Positions 50,854 through 59,986 of a DNA stretch of 64,000 nt are shown here, one piece after another. Positions within the stretch are counted from its first letter, which is position 1. Every line of letters starts with the position of its first letter. The DNA comes from Prosthecobacter debontii (GTDB taxonomy: Bacteria; Verrucomicrobiota; Verrucomicrobiia; Verrucomicrobiales; Verrucomicrobiaceae), in assembly GCF_900167535.1 (NCBI RefSeq), contig NZ_FUYE01000002.1, positions 434,001 through 498,000 of the forward strand, written 5' to 3'. Below the pieces are notes generated by a model that was not told where the DNA came from, made no database searches, and saw only the letters and a list, made by a program, of their open reading frames with translations. The translations under genes were made by a program, and so were the position numbers.

Positions 50854-51678
50854 TCACTTCAAGGTGAGCTCAGCCATGACTTCCCGCAGTTGCTCATGCG
50901 TCCGCGCCACCATGCTTTGGGTCGGAGGTCCCACATTTTTGTCATTCCAGACCTTCTCGAGTTCGGTCAAAACCTGAATGACAGGCTGCACGAGACTGGA
51001 ACGCCGGGTGTCATCCCCGAGAGTGGCAAAATCCTGCCGTAAATCCGCGAGAAGAGCTGGCGAACCAATGCAAAGAGGCCGTTTATCGACATCCGGAATC
51101 TCAACGACTAATTTCGAGACAATCTCAAGCGAACGCATCCAAGCTCCGATATCCACGAGCACGGCGAGGTCATCGTCCATCTGCTCTCGGAGCATACGCA
51201 TCACCTCCTGATGGCCGTCCACAATCTCTTGTCGAAGCTCTTTCCATTCATCGGTCTCTGCCATCTTGGCTTGGGCCATGAGCCGCGGTTTCATCCGCTC
51301 ACCCAGCCCCAGCATCCGGCAATAGGTCACAATGTCCTGGTTATTATTTCGGAATTGCTGCGAATCTCCAGCCTCCCAAATCAAAAAAGTTTCACCAATT
51401 AAGCTGCCCAGGGTAAAAGCAGCCTTGTTACGGTCAGCCGTTGGAGACGGCGGCTGAGGGCGATACATCGTCCTCCAACGGGCCTTGGTGTGCTGCCCCG
51501 CCATTTCCAAGAAATCAGCAGGTGTTTGATCCTCAGTCCAAAAAATCACGCGGGCAACGAAATCCCCAGCACTGGCAGCAATCGAGTTATTCGGCTCGGA
51601 AACCTGCCCCCGCGCATCTCCTTTGCAGACGGCGACAATCGCCGTGCCTAGGACAAGCACGTTCAGAATTTTGGTCAC
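50854..51678 (-). CDS. Secreted hypothetical protein
   Basis: A 274-residue protein I do not recognise. Starting at GTG 51678 gives a clean signal peptide (TKILNVLVLGTAIVAVCKGDARGQ); the longer open frame from TTG 51765 would bury it. The mature part is all-helical in appearance, with amphipathic segments such as MAETDEWKELRQEIVDGHQEVMRML (split here for description: MAETDEWKELRQEIV, DGHQEVMRML) and no Cys pairs or catalytic motif. It lies between the ATP-grasp-like gene and the PhoD phosphatase gene, on the same strand, with about 210 bases to the latter. Confidence 0.55.
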   Translation of the reverse strand: MTKILNVLVLGTAIVAVCKGDARGQVSEPNNSIAASAGDFVARVIFWTEDQTPADFLEMAGQHTKARWRTMYRPQPPSPTADRNKAAFTLGSLIGETFLIWEAGDSQQFRNNNQDIVTYCRMLGLGERMKPRLMAQAKMAETDEWKELRQEIVDGHQEVMRMLREQMDDDLAVLVDIGAWMRSLEIVSKLVVEIPDVDKRPLCIGSPALLADLRQDFATLGDDTRRSSLVQPVIQVLTELEKVWNDKNVGPPTQSMVARTHEQLREVMAELTLK

Positions 51679-51888
51679 GGTAGTTGAGGTTGGAGCAGGT
51701 GAGATGCCGGAAAATGCGCCTTCGTTCAAAGAAAATGCGTCTTTACCGACAAGCAGCTTACTCAAAACTTACGAATTCGACAGGAAACCGGATTTGTCCA
51801 GATCACATCTCGATCGGTTGAGTGGACAAATGAATCAGGGAAAAGCTAAAAACTTTGCTCAATTCCGGCCAAATCATCGCTTTTTTGA

Positions 51889-53466
51889 TTATCCTTTCTG
51901 CAAACCCGCCTTACCTGCTTCAACCGCGAAAGAGGCGCGTGTGAGCAGCGGAGCTCCAGGTTTGGACACGTATGGCACTGCCTGATAATCCGTTTTCCAG
52001 TCATTGGGAGTGACCTCACAACGAACGTATCCACGCTCCGCGCTGTGAAACTTCACAAAGGGATTTTCTGAATAAGTGGGCTCCAGATTTTTGGGCTCCA
52101 ACGCTCCATCTCCCCCTGAGCTTATCGAGGTGCCCACGAACTCGGAGGCCACCACTTCGGAGTCCAGATCATCAAAATCTGCGATCAAGTCGTTCGCCCA
52201 ATTGCTATGAATATCCCCGGTTAGGATCACCGGATTTGTGACCCGCTGTTCGTGAAGGTATTTCAAAACCCGTCGGCGTTCCTTTTCATAGCCAGGCCAT
52301 TGATCCATGCTGTAACCCACCTCACTTCCTGCCGCACGATCCACCCGAGCCATCATCACTTGTTGAGCCAAAACATTCCAGGTAGAAGCCGATTTGCCGA
52401 GATTTTCAAACAACCAATCCCGCTGGATCGGTCCCATCATAGTGCTGTCTGGATTGAGCGCCTGCTCACACTGAGGTTTCTTTCCATCTCCACAGGGCTG
52501 ATCACTGCGATACTGACGTGTATCCAGCATGTGAAAATCAGCCAAACGACCATACCCGACCTTGCGATAGAGCAACATGTCAGGGCCCTTGGGCATGGCT
52601 GAACGCCTGAGTGGCATGTGCTCATAATAGGCCTGATAGGCGGCGGCGCGGCGCTTCAGAAAGCTCTCACGGCTAACATCATGTTCTTCAGAGACATCAC
52701 CCGCACAGTTGTTGTCAAATTCATGGTCATCCCATGTCACGAGCCAAGGCACCAAGGCATGCATTCCCTGCAAAGCGGGATCGCATTTGTATTGAGCATG
52801 ACGGTTGCGATAGGTGTCGATCGATGTGCTTTCAGGACCGGTGTGTTTGCGCACGCGTTTATCGATGCCCGCATACTCGTAAATGTAATCGCCCAAGTGG
52901 ACGACAACATCGAGATCTTCCCTCATCATGTGCTCATAAGCCGTGAACAACCCCGTTTCAAAATGCTGGCACGAGGCGAATGCGAAGCGCAGTTTTTCCG
53001 GGATAACTTCTACCGCCGGGAAGGTGCGAGTTCGGCCTTTAGGACTCGACTCACCGCCCACTCGAAATTGATACCAGTACCAACGGTCAGGTTTAAGACC
53101 CTCCACTTCCACATGAACGGAGTGCCCCCATTCAGGAGTCGCTACAATCGTGCCCTGACGAACCACCTTCGACAACGCTTCATCCTCTGCGACAACCCAG
53201 GATACCTTCACCGGCATCGCTTCCATACCTCCACCTTCTAACGGTTTAGGTGCTAACCGCGTCCAAAGCACAAACCCATCTGGAGCGGGATCACCAGAAG
53301 CCACCCCAAGCGTGAATGGATAGCCCGAGAACTTAGGCGCTGAGGTTACCACCCCATAGACACGTTCACAGGTGAAAGCGGCCAAAGCCAAGGAGGCTGA
53401 CCCTTTGATGAATGACCGCCGAGAGGATGCGTGGGATGAAACAACGGGGTAGAGTGGAGACCGCAT
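51889..53466 (-). CDS. PhoD-family alkaline phosphatase/phosphodiesterase, Tat-exported
   Basis: A 525-residue metallophosphoesterase. From ATG 53466 the N-terminus has a twin-arginine signal, SRRSFIKGSASLALAAF (R16-R17), so the folded enzyme goes to the periplasm. The PhoD N-terminal domain includes FTLGVASGDPAPDGFVLWTRLAP. Catalytic motifs are FAFASCQHFETGLF, VVHLGDYIYEY, VTWDDHEFDNN and ILTGDIHSNW, matching the Ca/Fe-binding site of Bacillus PhoD. It hydrolyses phosphodi- or monoesters for phosphate supply. In-frame Met codons at 53508 and 53607 are less likely because they move the Tat motif inward. No Pho box was recognised. Confidence 0.93.
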   Translation of the reverse strand: MRSPLYPVVSSHASSRRSFIKGSASLALAAFTCERVYGVVTSAPKFSGYPFTLGVASGDPAPDGFVLWTRLAPKPLEGGGMEAMPVKVSWVVAEDEALSKVVRQGTIVATPEWGHSVHVEVEGLKPDRWYWYQFRVGGESSPKGRTRTFPAVEVIPEKLRFAFASCQHFETGLFTAYEHMMREDLDVVVHLGDYIYEYAGIDKRVRKHTGPESTSIDTYRNRHAQYKCDPALQGMHALVPWLVTWDDHEFDNNCAGDVSEEHDVSRESFLKRRAAAYQAYYEHMPLRRSAMPKGPDMLLYRKVGYGRLADFHMLDTRQYRSDQPCGDGKKPQCEQALNPDSTMMGPIQRDWLFENLGKSASTWNVLAQQVMMARVDRAAGSEVGYSMDQWPGYEKERRRVLKYLHEQRVTNPVILTGDIHSNWANDLIADFDDLDSEVVASEFVGTSISSGGDGALEPKNLEPTYSENPFVKFHSAERGYVRCEVTPNDWKTDYQAVPYVSKPGAPLLTRASFAVEAGKAGLQKG

Positions 53467-54067
53467 GGGAAGGTAAGAAGAACGCTCCCACGTGAAGACT
53501 TCCGTCATCAAGGCGATGATATTGATTCTTTCCGATTCGCCACAGCGAAGGCAGAGGCCCTTCCTCGGGTGAAGTGAAAGTATCCCAGAACTCCATGAAC
53601 GATGCATCCCATGCCCCAGGACAAATTTGAACTCGTCATCTAAATAACGCTGCTTGGCTGACGAGAGTCTTGAGCGATAATAACAAACGGTTAGGCGTGC
53701 TTCAAGATTGCCGGGAGGTTCGTCAAGCGTCCCGCTTACACTCTATTTCGCCAGGAACGGGAGTGGCCGCCTGAATGGGCAACCGATTTTCATCGCAGGG
53801 AAACGGCCTCAATGTTTTTGACGAGTTTTACAGGAAAAGGGGCAAACGAATTTTTCGTCTTAAAAATAACGAATTTCAGATTGACACCATCAGCTGGACT
53901 TTTCTCAAGTTTGAATTCGGAAAAGAATATTGTTAGGCTATTAACTTAGCTCGGACATAGTCAGAAACTAGAATGCTGTAGTTGAATAAGAATTGCCCAG
54001 TTTTTTCTTTGCATTTTTGATAAAAGTATGGAAATTATAGTTCGGATTCAAAAAATCCGACTCAATT
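53467..54067. other. Long non-coding, partly AT-rich interval before the pilin-like gene
   Basis: About 600 bases between the divergent phoD and pseudopilin genes, with no convincing gene. The right half (about 53800-54067) is markedly AT-rich compared with the surroundings. The inverted repeat TCGGATT-CAAAA-AATCCGA (54042-54060) sits 7 bases before the pilin ATG. No sigma-54-type promoter with correct spacing was found, although pilin genes often have one. Confidence 0.6.
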
Positions 54068-54508
54068 ATGAAAATCGACACCCGCCTCCTTCACACTCGT
54101 CTCGCCAAGCGCGTTCGTCACTCTGGCATGACTCTCATTGAAATCAGCCTTGTGATCGCCCTGCTTTTGGGTCTGATCGCTGTGGTTTTCCTCGGAATCG
54201 GCAGCTACCGCCAGGGAGCTGATAAAGCGAAATGTAAAATGCAATTAGCGGCCGTGCAGAAAGCTGTTCGCTCCGGGGCTAACATGCAAAACCTCGCTGT
54301 GGGGGATGCCCTGGTTTCGACCACCGCCGTCTTCGGGACAGGTCTGTTGATGGAAAACGCTCCTGTCTGCCCCTCCGGTGGAACTTATGCTTGGACCGAT
54401 GATGTGCCTGCCGTTGGCACCCCCTTCGGCAACTGCGATTACACTGGTTCAGGGACATCCACAACTCACGTCTTGGATGTCGCAGGTGGAGAAACTGCAG
54501 ACTGGTAA
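54068..54508 (+). CDS. Type IV pilin/pseudopilin-like protein
   Basis: A 146-residue prepilin. A 20-residue basic leader ends in Gly, and the mature helix starts MTLIEISLVIALLLGLIAVV with the conserved Glu at +5, the class III signal cut by prepilin peptidase. The globular part contains two Cys (APVCPSG and FGNCDYT), which could form a C-terminal disulfide as in type IV pilins. No clear ribosome-binding site precedes ATG 54068; instead a 7-bp hairpin sits in the leader. It is the first gene of the secretion/pilus operon. The prepilin peptidase is not in the window. Confidence 0.88.
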   Translation: MKIDTRLLHTRLAKRVRHSGMTLIEISLVIALLLGLIAVVFLGIGSYRQGADKAKCKMQLAAVQKAVRSGANMQNLAVGDALVSTTAVFGTGLLMENAPVCPSGGTYAWTDDVPAVGTPFGNCDYTGSGTSTTHVLDVAGGETADW

Positions 54509-54571
54509 GGCGAATTCCAGCCCAGCCAGTTCCCGCTCCTCCGCACTCCGTCCTGATAGCCTCCCCGAGCC

Positions 54572-56425
54572 ATGCTGAATATTACGGATCCCTGCGAGCT
54601 GAAGGCGGCTGACATCTATCGTCAGGCGCAGACAGTCGCTTCCAAAACAAGCCGTGGCACAGATGGACATTGGTACAAAGTGCCGGAGGAGCTGCCTTGG
54701 CAGTGGCACCTTTGGTTTGATGGTGGTCGAGAAGTCTGTTCCGCCACTTTTTCAAAACAGCATCACCTGTGGCGGCCTGGACCTGTTCTGCCGCTTGCCA
54801 ATCTGACGACCGGAGAGGGCGTCAGCGAAGTGCTCGGCGAATTGATGTCGAGCCAGTATTTCAAAGATCCACCCAAAGCCTTGGGAGTGATTCTCCATGT
54901 GGCGGATGAGTTCTCCCTCGCAGAGATCTCCCAGACTGGGGAAACCTCGGGCGAGACCGCCGAGGATTTTCAAATCCTCCGCTACAATTTGGTCGATGAT
55001 CCCCGTGAAGTCCTGGCAGACCGGGAGGTCTCCACGGAAGCCAATTCATGGCGACTGTTGCCTTTCAATGGAGCTTCCGCAGGTCAGGCTCGCTGTGCCG
55101 CCGTCACTTTGTCCCGAGCCCGTGAAAGCTTTTTACAGCACTTGCTGGCCTGTGCAGAAGGGCTGCGCATGCCCGTGCGCGTTGCCGTAACGAGTGCGGC
55201 CGTCGAGAGCTTGGCGGCGATTCCCTTGTTGAAGCCAGATTTGGCAGGAGGCTGCCTGATCGCCTTCTCTTTCTACAAGTTTACCGCTGTATTTGCCCTC
55301 GGTGCGAACGGAGAGCTGCAGACCGCCCGCAGCCTTGCCCATCGCGGGGGCTCCTCCGTGCCGACAGGCTTTGGAGATATCCTTTGGAACATGGCTTTGG
55401 GTGCCGAACTGGATACGCCTAAAGTCTTGCTCGTTTCCGCTCAGCCTCAGGTGTTGCAATCCACCTCCCAAGAGTTGGAACTCTACTCACTCAGTCGGCA
55501 GCCCATTCAATTCGAAACACTCTCTTTATCCGAACATCCAGCACTCACAGACATCCCCGGCCATCGCCCCGAGTTTCTCACCTATGACGGCACCGCGATT
55601 GAGCAGTTGCGCACCGGGCAGTCTCCCCTGACTCAGACGGAGACCTTCCGTTCCCTTTGGTCCACTTGGGCTCGTCAGAGCTTTATGGATACCGGGAAAC
55701 TGGATAACCTCTATCCCACGCAGCGGGATTTAAGGCTCCTGCGGTTTTCCTCTTGGCTGATCTATCTCATGGTTTTCAGCCTGATCACCACCAGTGGTTA
55801 CGGCACTTACGCTCTGTTTTCCGCCATGAATCATCCTTCATGGAATCTTACGCCAGAAGATATGCAGAAGACCCAGGCCAAGCATAATCTGCTGCTGGAG
55901 GAAAAACGACAGATCGATATCACGTCACGTCTACTACAGCCGCGCTCAAGCGGCTGGGTGACGCTGGAATTCATCCTGCAGTTGTTTCCTGAAGACTCGG
56001 GGGTTCGGCTGGAAAACTTTCAATACAGCGCTGAAGCAGCACGCCAGATCGCCACCTCCCGGAAGAGCAAAGGAAAAGGACCCAAAGCAGATGCCGTCGG
56101 TATCACCCGCACCTGGACATTGAAAGGTCTGGTCAAACCCAAGGCTCTTGAGCTCCTCAATACTCTCAATAGCCAACGAGGACTGAGCAGCTTTTTCGAC
56201 CGCATCGCTGATACGACGGGAGACGAGTCTTACCGCACCAGCCCTACCCGCCAACTGACGGTGAGCTTAACACAAAGCCGGAATCCACGCTTCAACGCGG
56301 AGGCAGCACCCGGGGACCTTTCTCGAGACGCCACACTCGCCTTCCCCTTCAATTTCGAGGCCATCATCACTCAGACGATGTCTGAGAAGGATCCTTTGGC
56401 CATGCCTCTCGATAAACCCTTTTGA
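54572..56425 (+). CDS. GspL-like (PilM-PilN fusion-like) inner-membrane assembly protein
   Basis: A 617-residue protein. The first about 390 residues are cytoplasmic in type and resemble the actin-like PilM/GspL fold only in outline. One membrane helix (LIYLMVFSLITTSGYGTYALFSA, about 395-417) is followed by a helix (AKHNLLLEEKRQID) and a periplasmic alpha/beta domain ending near residue 580, as in PilN/GspL. This order, cytoplasmic domain, helix, coiled segment, ferredoxin-like domain, is that of GspL or a PilM-PilN fusion, and position between pilin and secretin genes agrees. Primary sequence similarity to known families is weak, so this is a layout-based call. Confidence 0.6.
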   Translation: MLNITDPCELKAADIYRQAQTVASKTSRGTDGHWYKVPEELPWQWHLWFDGGREVCSATFSKQHHLWRPGPVLPLANLTTGEGVSEVLGELMSSQYFKDPPKALGVILHVADEFSLAEISQTGETSGETAEDFQILRYNLVDDPREVLADREVSTEANSWRLLPFNGASAGQARCAAVTLSRARESFLQHLLACAEGLRMPVRVAVTSAAVESLAAIPLLKPDLAGGCLIAFSFYKFTAVFALGANGELQTARSLAHRGGSSVPTGFGDILWNMALGAELDTPKVLLVSAQPQVLQSTSQELELYSLSRQPIQFETLSLSEHPALTDIPGHRPEFLTYDGTAIEQLRTGQSPLTQTETFRSLWSTWARQSFMDTGKLDNLYPTQRDLRLLRFSSWLIYLMVFSLITTSGYGTYALFSAMNHPSWNLTPEDMQKTQAKHNLLLEEKRQIDITSRLLQPRSSGWVTLEFILQLFPEDSGVRLENFQYSAEAARQIATSRKSKGKGPKADAVGITRTWTLKGLVKPKALELLNTLNSQRGLSSFFDRIADTTGDESYRTSPTRQLTVSLTQSRNPRFNAEAAPGDLSRDATLAFPFNFEAIITQTMSEKDPLAMPLDKPF

Positions 56426-56434
56426 GCTTGGCCT

Positions 56435-56998
56435 ATGAGTGCTTACACCCAGCCCATCTTACGTTTCGGGCTCATCACCCCTGCCGCCTTCAATATTCTT
56501 TTATTGGCAGGTGCCATCGCCGGGGTCATGAAGCTGACTTCGATCCGGACTGAGAAAGAAGAACGTTATCGGGAGCAGACCATGCGGCTGGCTGCCATGA
56601 AAAAACTGGAGACCGACATCGCTCCCAAACGCAAAACATTCGACGATCAAAAAGCGATTCTGAAAGCCGATCCTGGGCAGTTGTTTACCCGCATATTGGA
56701 TGCGATGCTGCCGAAATACAAAGGCATCGAACTTGAGCGCAGTGCCCTGGTGTTTCCATTGGATCAAGGTCGCTTTGGCAGGCAAGTCCTCACCGACGCC
56801 TCCCGGGTGAAAAGCAGCTTCCAAGGCGGATTTGGCCCCATGCAGGAAGCCCTGCTGCAAGTGGAGTCTCTGATGCCTCAAGCCATGCTTGAAGAGATGA
56901 AAATCAGCCGCAAAGCCGACCTGCTCATCAGCCAGCGTGAGTACCTGGTGCTCGATATGACCCACACCTGCTGGAAAGCCTCGGAGGACAAAAAATGA
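56435..56998 (+). CDS. GspM/PilO-like inner-membrane assembly protein
   Basis: A 187-residue protein with one N-terminal helix (FGLITPAAFNILLLAGAIAGVM), a charged coiled-coil segment (RTEKEERYREQTMRLAAMKKLETD) discussed here in two parts (RTEKEERYREQTMR, LAAMKKLETD), and a small periplasmic domain. This fits GspM or PilO, partners of GspL/PilN. It starts 9 bases after the GspL-like gene and overlaps the next gene by ATGA. No direct sequence signature confirms the family; context carries the call. Confidence 0.55.
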   Translation: MSAYTQPILRFGLITPAAFNILLLAGAIAGVMKLTSIRTEKEERYREQTMRLAAMKKLETDIAPKRKTFDDQKAILKADPGQLFTRILDAMLPKYKGIELERSALVFPLDQGRFGRQVLTDASRVKSSFQGGFGPMQEALLQVESLMPQAMLEEMKISRKADLLISQREYLVLDMTHTCWKASEDKK

Positions 56999-57618
56999 AT
57001 CGCTTCTTTCGAATCCTCCTCGTGCTTTTTCTCGTTGGCCTCCCCCATGTGGCCCCTGCTCAGGCCAGCAAAAGCACGACCAAAAGCAAGCCTGCTCCCG
57101 TTCGCGGAAGTCTGTTTATTGGCAATGACAAAAGCCCCTGGTTACCCCGCACAACCTTGCTTCCGACCGCTGCCTCGATCGAAACGCGAGCTCAGAAGCT
57201 CAGCAGCCGCCAGCGTAATCTCGACGCCTTCGGCCTCTCCACTTTCCCACGCGAAGACGATGCGCCGATCATTGAAGAAGACGTCTATCGCGCCACCCCC
57301 AAGATCACCCTCAATCAAGCCTTGCAGACCCTCAAGATCAACGGGGTCAACTTACAGCGTCGCCAGTTCCTCATCGGGGGCCGCCAAGCTGAAGAAGGTG
57401 ATGTCATTGAACTCTCCTTCAAAAACGAAATTTTCCAGGCCCAAGTCGTGGAAGTCAACGCCACAGAACTGCATTTCCGAGATCTCCAGCGCGATGAAAC
57501 CGGCGTGCTGAAACACACCATCATCCCTCAGCTCAACATCGAGCCTCTCCAGAAGGTGGTGTCGCAATTCGAAAGCCGGATGACTCCCATGGAACCTTCC
57601 ACTCCCGACAAGCCATGA
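56995..57618 (+). CDS. Secreted PilP/GspC-like protein of the secretion operon
   Basis: A 207-residue protein with signal peptide MNRFFRILLVLFLVGLPHVAPAQA. A Ser/Lys/Pro-rich linker follows, then a small C-terminal beta domain (ITLNQALQTLKINGVNLQRR, QFLIGGRQAEEGDVIELSF, FQAQVVEVNATELHFRD) resembling the homology-region fold of GspC/PilP that contacts the secretin. The ATGA overlaps on both sides couple it to the GspM-like and secretin genes. Inference rests on fold impression and operon position. Confidence 0.55.
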   Translation: MNRFFRILLVLFLVGLPHVAPAQASKSTTKSKPAPVRGSLFIGNDKSPWLPRTTLLPTAASIETRAQKLSSRQRNLDAFGLSTFPREDDAPIIEEDVYRATPKITLNQALQTLKINGVNLQRRQFLIGGRQAEEGDVIELSFKNEIFQAQVVEVNATELHFRDLQRDETGVLKHTIIPQLNIEPLQKVVSQFESRMTPMEPSTPDKP

Positions 57619-59369
57619 GCCCGATCTCCTCACGTTCCCTTTGCCTGCTAGGCCTCGGCCTAAGCTTGGTCCACGGCCATGCTCAAGATGAACCTGCGGC
57701 CGCCCCCCCTGCGGTGACGACTCCTCCTGAATCCGTTGAAGTCTCAACACGACTGAGCGGTCTAGCTAGTTTACCAACCCAACCGGAAGAAGGATACTGG
57801 ATCGACAACGCTCCCATCAATGAGGTGTTTCAGTATCTGGCCCGTAGCTCCGATTTGCAGTATTTTTATAACAATGAGCTGAATAGCCCTCAATACAGCG
57901 TCACCGGTCATTTGAAGTTGGATGATCCGCGTCAACAGATGGAAGACCTCGCTCTGGCCAACGGTCTCTTCGTTTACCAGCAACGGTCAACCATCAGCTT
58001 GATGACCGAGACACAGCTCGCAAGGCTGCCTGTGGATATCATGAGCTACCAGCTCAAGTACCTTCGGGGCGCCCCCTTGAATCGCAGTGCTGTCGGCAAA
58101 TCCGATTCAGGCGGGGAATCTGAAGGTGGTGGCGGCGGATCTGGAGGAACCGTCGGCTCTTCAGATTTTGAAAAGTTAAAGGCGATCATCCGGCCCATGC
58201 TCACCCCTCAAATCGGTCAAATCGAATTCGAGGAAAAAACCAACACGCTTTTGGTTAGTGATAACTCGATCAAGCTGGAGCGTGTGCGGAAACTTCTCGA
58301 TGAAATCGACAAGGCCAAACCCCAGATCATGGTCAATGTAAGAGTCCTGCGCATCCGTCGCAATCAGGGACGCCATGTCGGTGTGGATTGGAGTCGCTCT
58401 CTGGGGGAAGACGGCACGAGTCTCACTGTCACCCAGAACTTGAACGCCTTGTTCAATCTTCCAAACGTAAGCACGTTGACCAAATCCGGTGATGTGAACA
58501 ATCCTCTCACCGAAATCGAGCAGACTAACACACCCGGAGCTGGCTTGGTGTTTGGGAGCGTCCAGGTGCAGGCCATTTTGCGAGCCTTGGAAGCGGCGGA
58601 CCTCGTCACCCAGGAGGCTTGCCCCACCATCATCACAGAGGATAACGAGCAGGGCTTGATCTCCATTGTGGATCGTTTCCCAGTTATCACCTCGGATATC
58701 AGCAACACTGCTGCCGGCCAAAACATTACCGATAAAGTCCGTTATAAGATCGACTCCGAAGATCCAAGTGCGACCGAAGAACCGGAAAAGAACCGCGAAA
58801 TTGGGGTCACCCTGTCTGTCACTCCGACGCTTCTTCCAGATGGCACGGTACGGATGAAGCTGCGCCCTCGAGTGGCTAAAATCGTTGAACTCATCCAAGG
58901 CCGCACCAGCAATGTCTTTCCTCGTGTGAGTGAATCCACCGTGGAAGCCATCAGCCGCATCCCTGCCGGGCAATCGTTGTTCTTGGGCGGATTTTACGAC
59001 TACAGCAACAGCGACGGTAGCAACAAGGTGCCGATCTTGGGCACCATTCCATTGGTCGGAAAGCTGTTCAGCTCTGACACTAAAAAATTGGAACAGGTGA
59101 GCCTTGTTTTCGTCATCACTCCCCGTGTTTATGATGCCTCCAGCACAGGCGCTATTTCGGAGACGAATTGGCATGTACGGGAGTATTCGGGCATGCAGCC
59201 CGAAGACATTGGAGATGCCTCACTTCTTCTGCCCAAAGCAGACTGGCCTAACAGCAGCCCTCATGATAAGAACCCAGTCCGGTCCACACAGACATCCGCC
59301 TCACCAGCGGGCTCTAAACCTTCTTGGGTGAAACGGCTCTTCAGCAAAAAGAACACGGAGGTCGAGTGA
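57615..59369 (+). CDS. Secretin (GspD/PilQ family)
   Basis: A 584-residue outer-membrane secretin. Signal peptide (residues 1-23), an N0-like domain (ISLMTETQLARLP region), a Gly/Ser linker (about 156-178), then an N1/N3-type KH domain (IEFEEKTNTLLVSDNSIKLERVRKLLDEID, given in two halves: IEFEEKTNTLLVSDNS, IKLERVRKLLDEID). The secretin core follows: VNVRVLRIRRN, GVTLSVTPTLLPDGTVRMKLRP and the near-C-terminal VPILGTIPLVGKLFSS signature. It forms the outer-membrane gate. ATGA overlap upstream, GTGA overlap downstream. Confidence 0.93.
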   Translation: MSPISSRSLCLLGLGLSLVHGHAQDEPAAAPPAVTTPPESVEVSTRLSGLASLPTQPEEGYWIDNAPINEVFQYLARSSDLQYFYNNELNSPQYSVTGHLKLDDPRQQMEDLALANGLFVYQQRSTISLMTETQLARLPVDIMSYQLKYLRGAPLNRSAVGKSDSGGESEGGGGGSGGTVGSSDFEKLKAIIRPMLTPQIGQIEFEEKTNTLLVSDNSIKLERVRKLLDEIDKAKPQIMVNVRVLRIRRNQGRHVGVDWSRSLGEDGTSLTVTQNLNALFNLPNVSTLTKSGDVNNPLTEIEQTNTPGAGLVFGSVQVQAILRALEAADLVTQEACPTIITEDNEQGLISIVDRFPVITSDISNTAAGQNITDKVRYKIDSEDPSATEEPEKNREIGVTLSVTPTLLPDGTVRMKLRPRVAKIVELIQGRTSNVFPRVSESTVEAISRIPAGQSLFLGGFYDYSNSDGSNKVPILGTIPLVGKLFSSDTKKLEQVSLVFVITPRVYDASSTGAISETNWHVREYSGMQPEDIGDASLLLPKADWPNSSPHDKNPVRSTQTSASPAGSKPSWVKRLFSKKNTEVE

Positions 59370-59986
59370 CTACCCCCTCTATCCCAAGTCCCCTTGCGTC
59401 CATGACGGAATCACTTACCGGTTTCCCTCTACCTGCCAAAATCGACCGCAGCAGCCTTCGGCCGGTTTTGGAACGCATCGCGCAGACGAGCACCAAGCAT
59501 CTGCTTGAGGGTGGCTATCTTTCAGATACCGAGTCAGGTCCTATCCTGCCTGCTTATGGTCAAGCATTAGCTTCCTCCTCTCCTCCTGCGGATTTTCTCA
59601 GCTTTGTGGCGGAAACGCAGGCTTCCAAGCATTCGGTCACGGTTGAGGGCGAAATCTCTCGCATGCAGAAGTTGCTGCGCTCACGCTTGAATGACCGGGT
59701 ACATTATTGGAGCTTCGGACCATTACCGGGCCGCGCATCTGCACTGTATGAACATTGCCCGGGATTAAAGGCCGTCTGCTCAACGCTTGGATGCCCTGCC
59801 ACCTTGGCGGGTGAGACCAGCATCGTGCATGTCGCGTCCATCAATCCCGTAGCCGCACTCGTCGCTTCCTTCTGGATCAGTCACGAGCTCAACCGTGCTG
59901 CTGACGGTGATGCACCCTTCGTGTTTTCTTTCCTCACGGATCTGCCGATCTGGCAGACGTTGATGCAAAACCACTTTGACTCATGA
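59366..59986 (+). CDS. Hypothetical protein between secretin and GspE ATPase genes
   Basis: A 206-residue soluble protein I do not recognise. The start is GTG 59366, overlapping the secretin stop (GTGA) with a strong GGAGG five bases upstream, which favours it over ATG 59402. No signal peptide or membrane helix. The sequence has a helix-rich N-terminus (SSLRPVLERIAQTSTKHLLEGG) described as SSLRPVLERIAQTS plus TKHLLEGG, and a segment HYWSFGPLPGRASALYEHCPG. ATGA overlap with the ATPase gene suggests a stoichiometric partner, perhaps a cytoplasmic regulator of assembly. Confidence 0.65.
   Translation: MTTPSIPSPLASMTESLTGFPLPAKIDRSSLRPVLERIAQTSTKHLLEGGYLSDTESGPILPAYGQALASSSPPADFLSFVAETQASKHSVTVEGEISRMQKLLRSRLNDRVHYWSFGPLPGRASALYEHCPGLKAVCSTLGCPATLAGETSIVHVASINPVAALVASFWISHELNRAADGDAPFVFSFLTDLPIWQTLMQNHFDS

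Noticed and set aside
53608-54067. Search for a sigma-54 promoter before the pilin gene
   Set aside because: Candidate GG/GC pairs have 11 or 12 bases between them, not 10.
58176-59174. 332-residue open frame on the minus strand
   Set aside because: Lies entirely antisense to the secretin gene, whose domains are clear; no recognisable motif.
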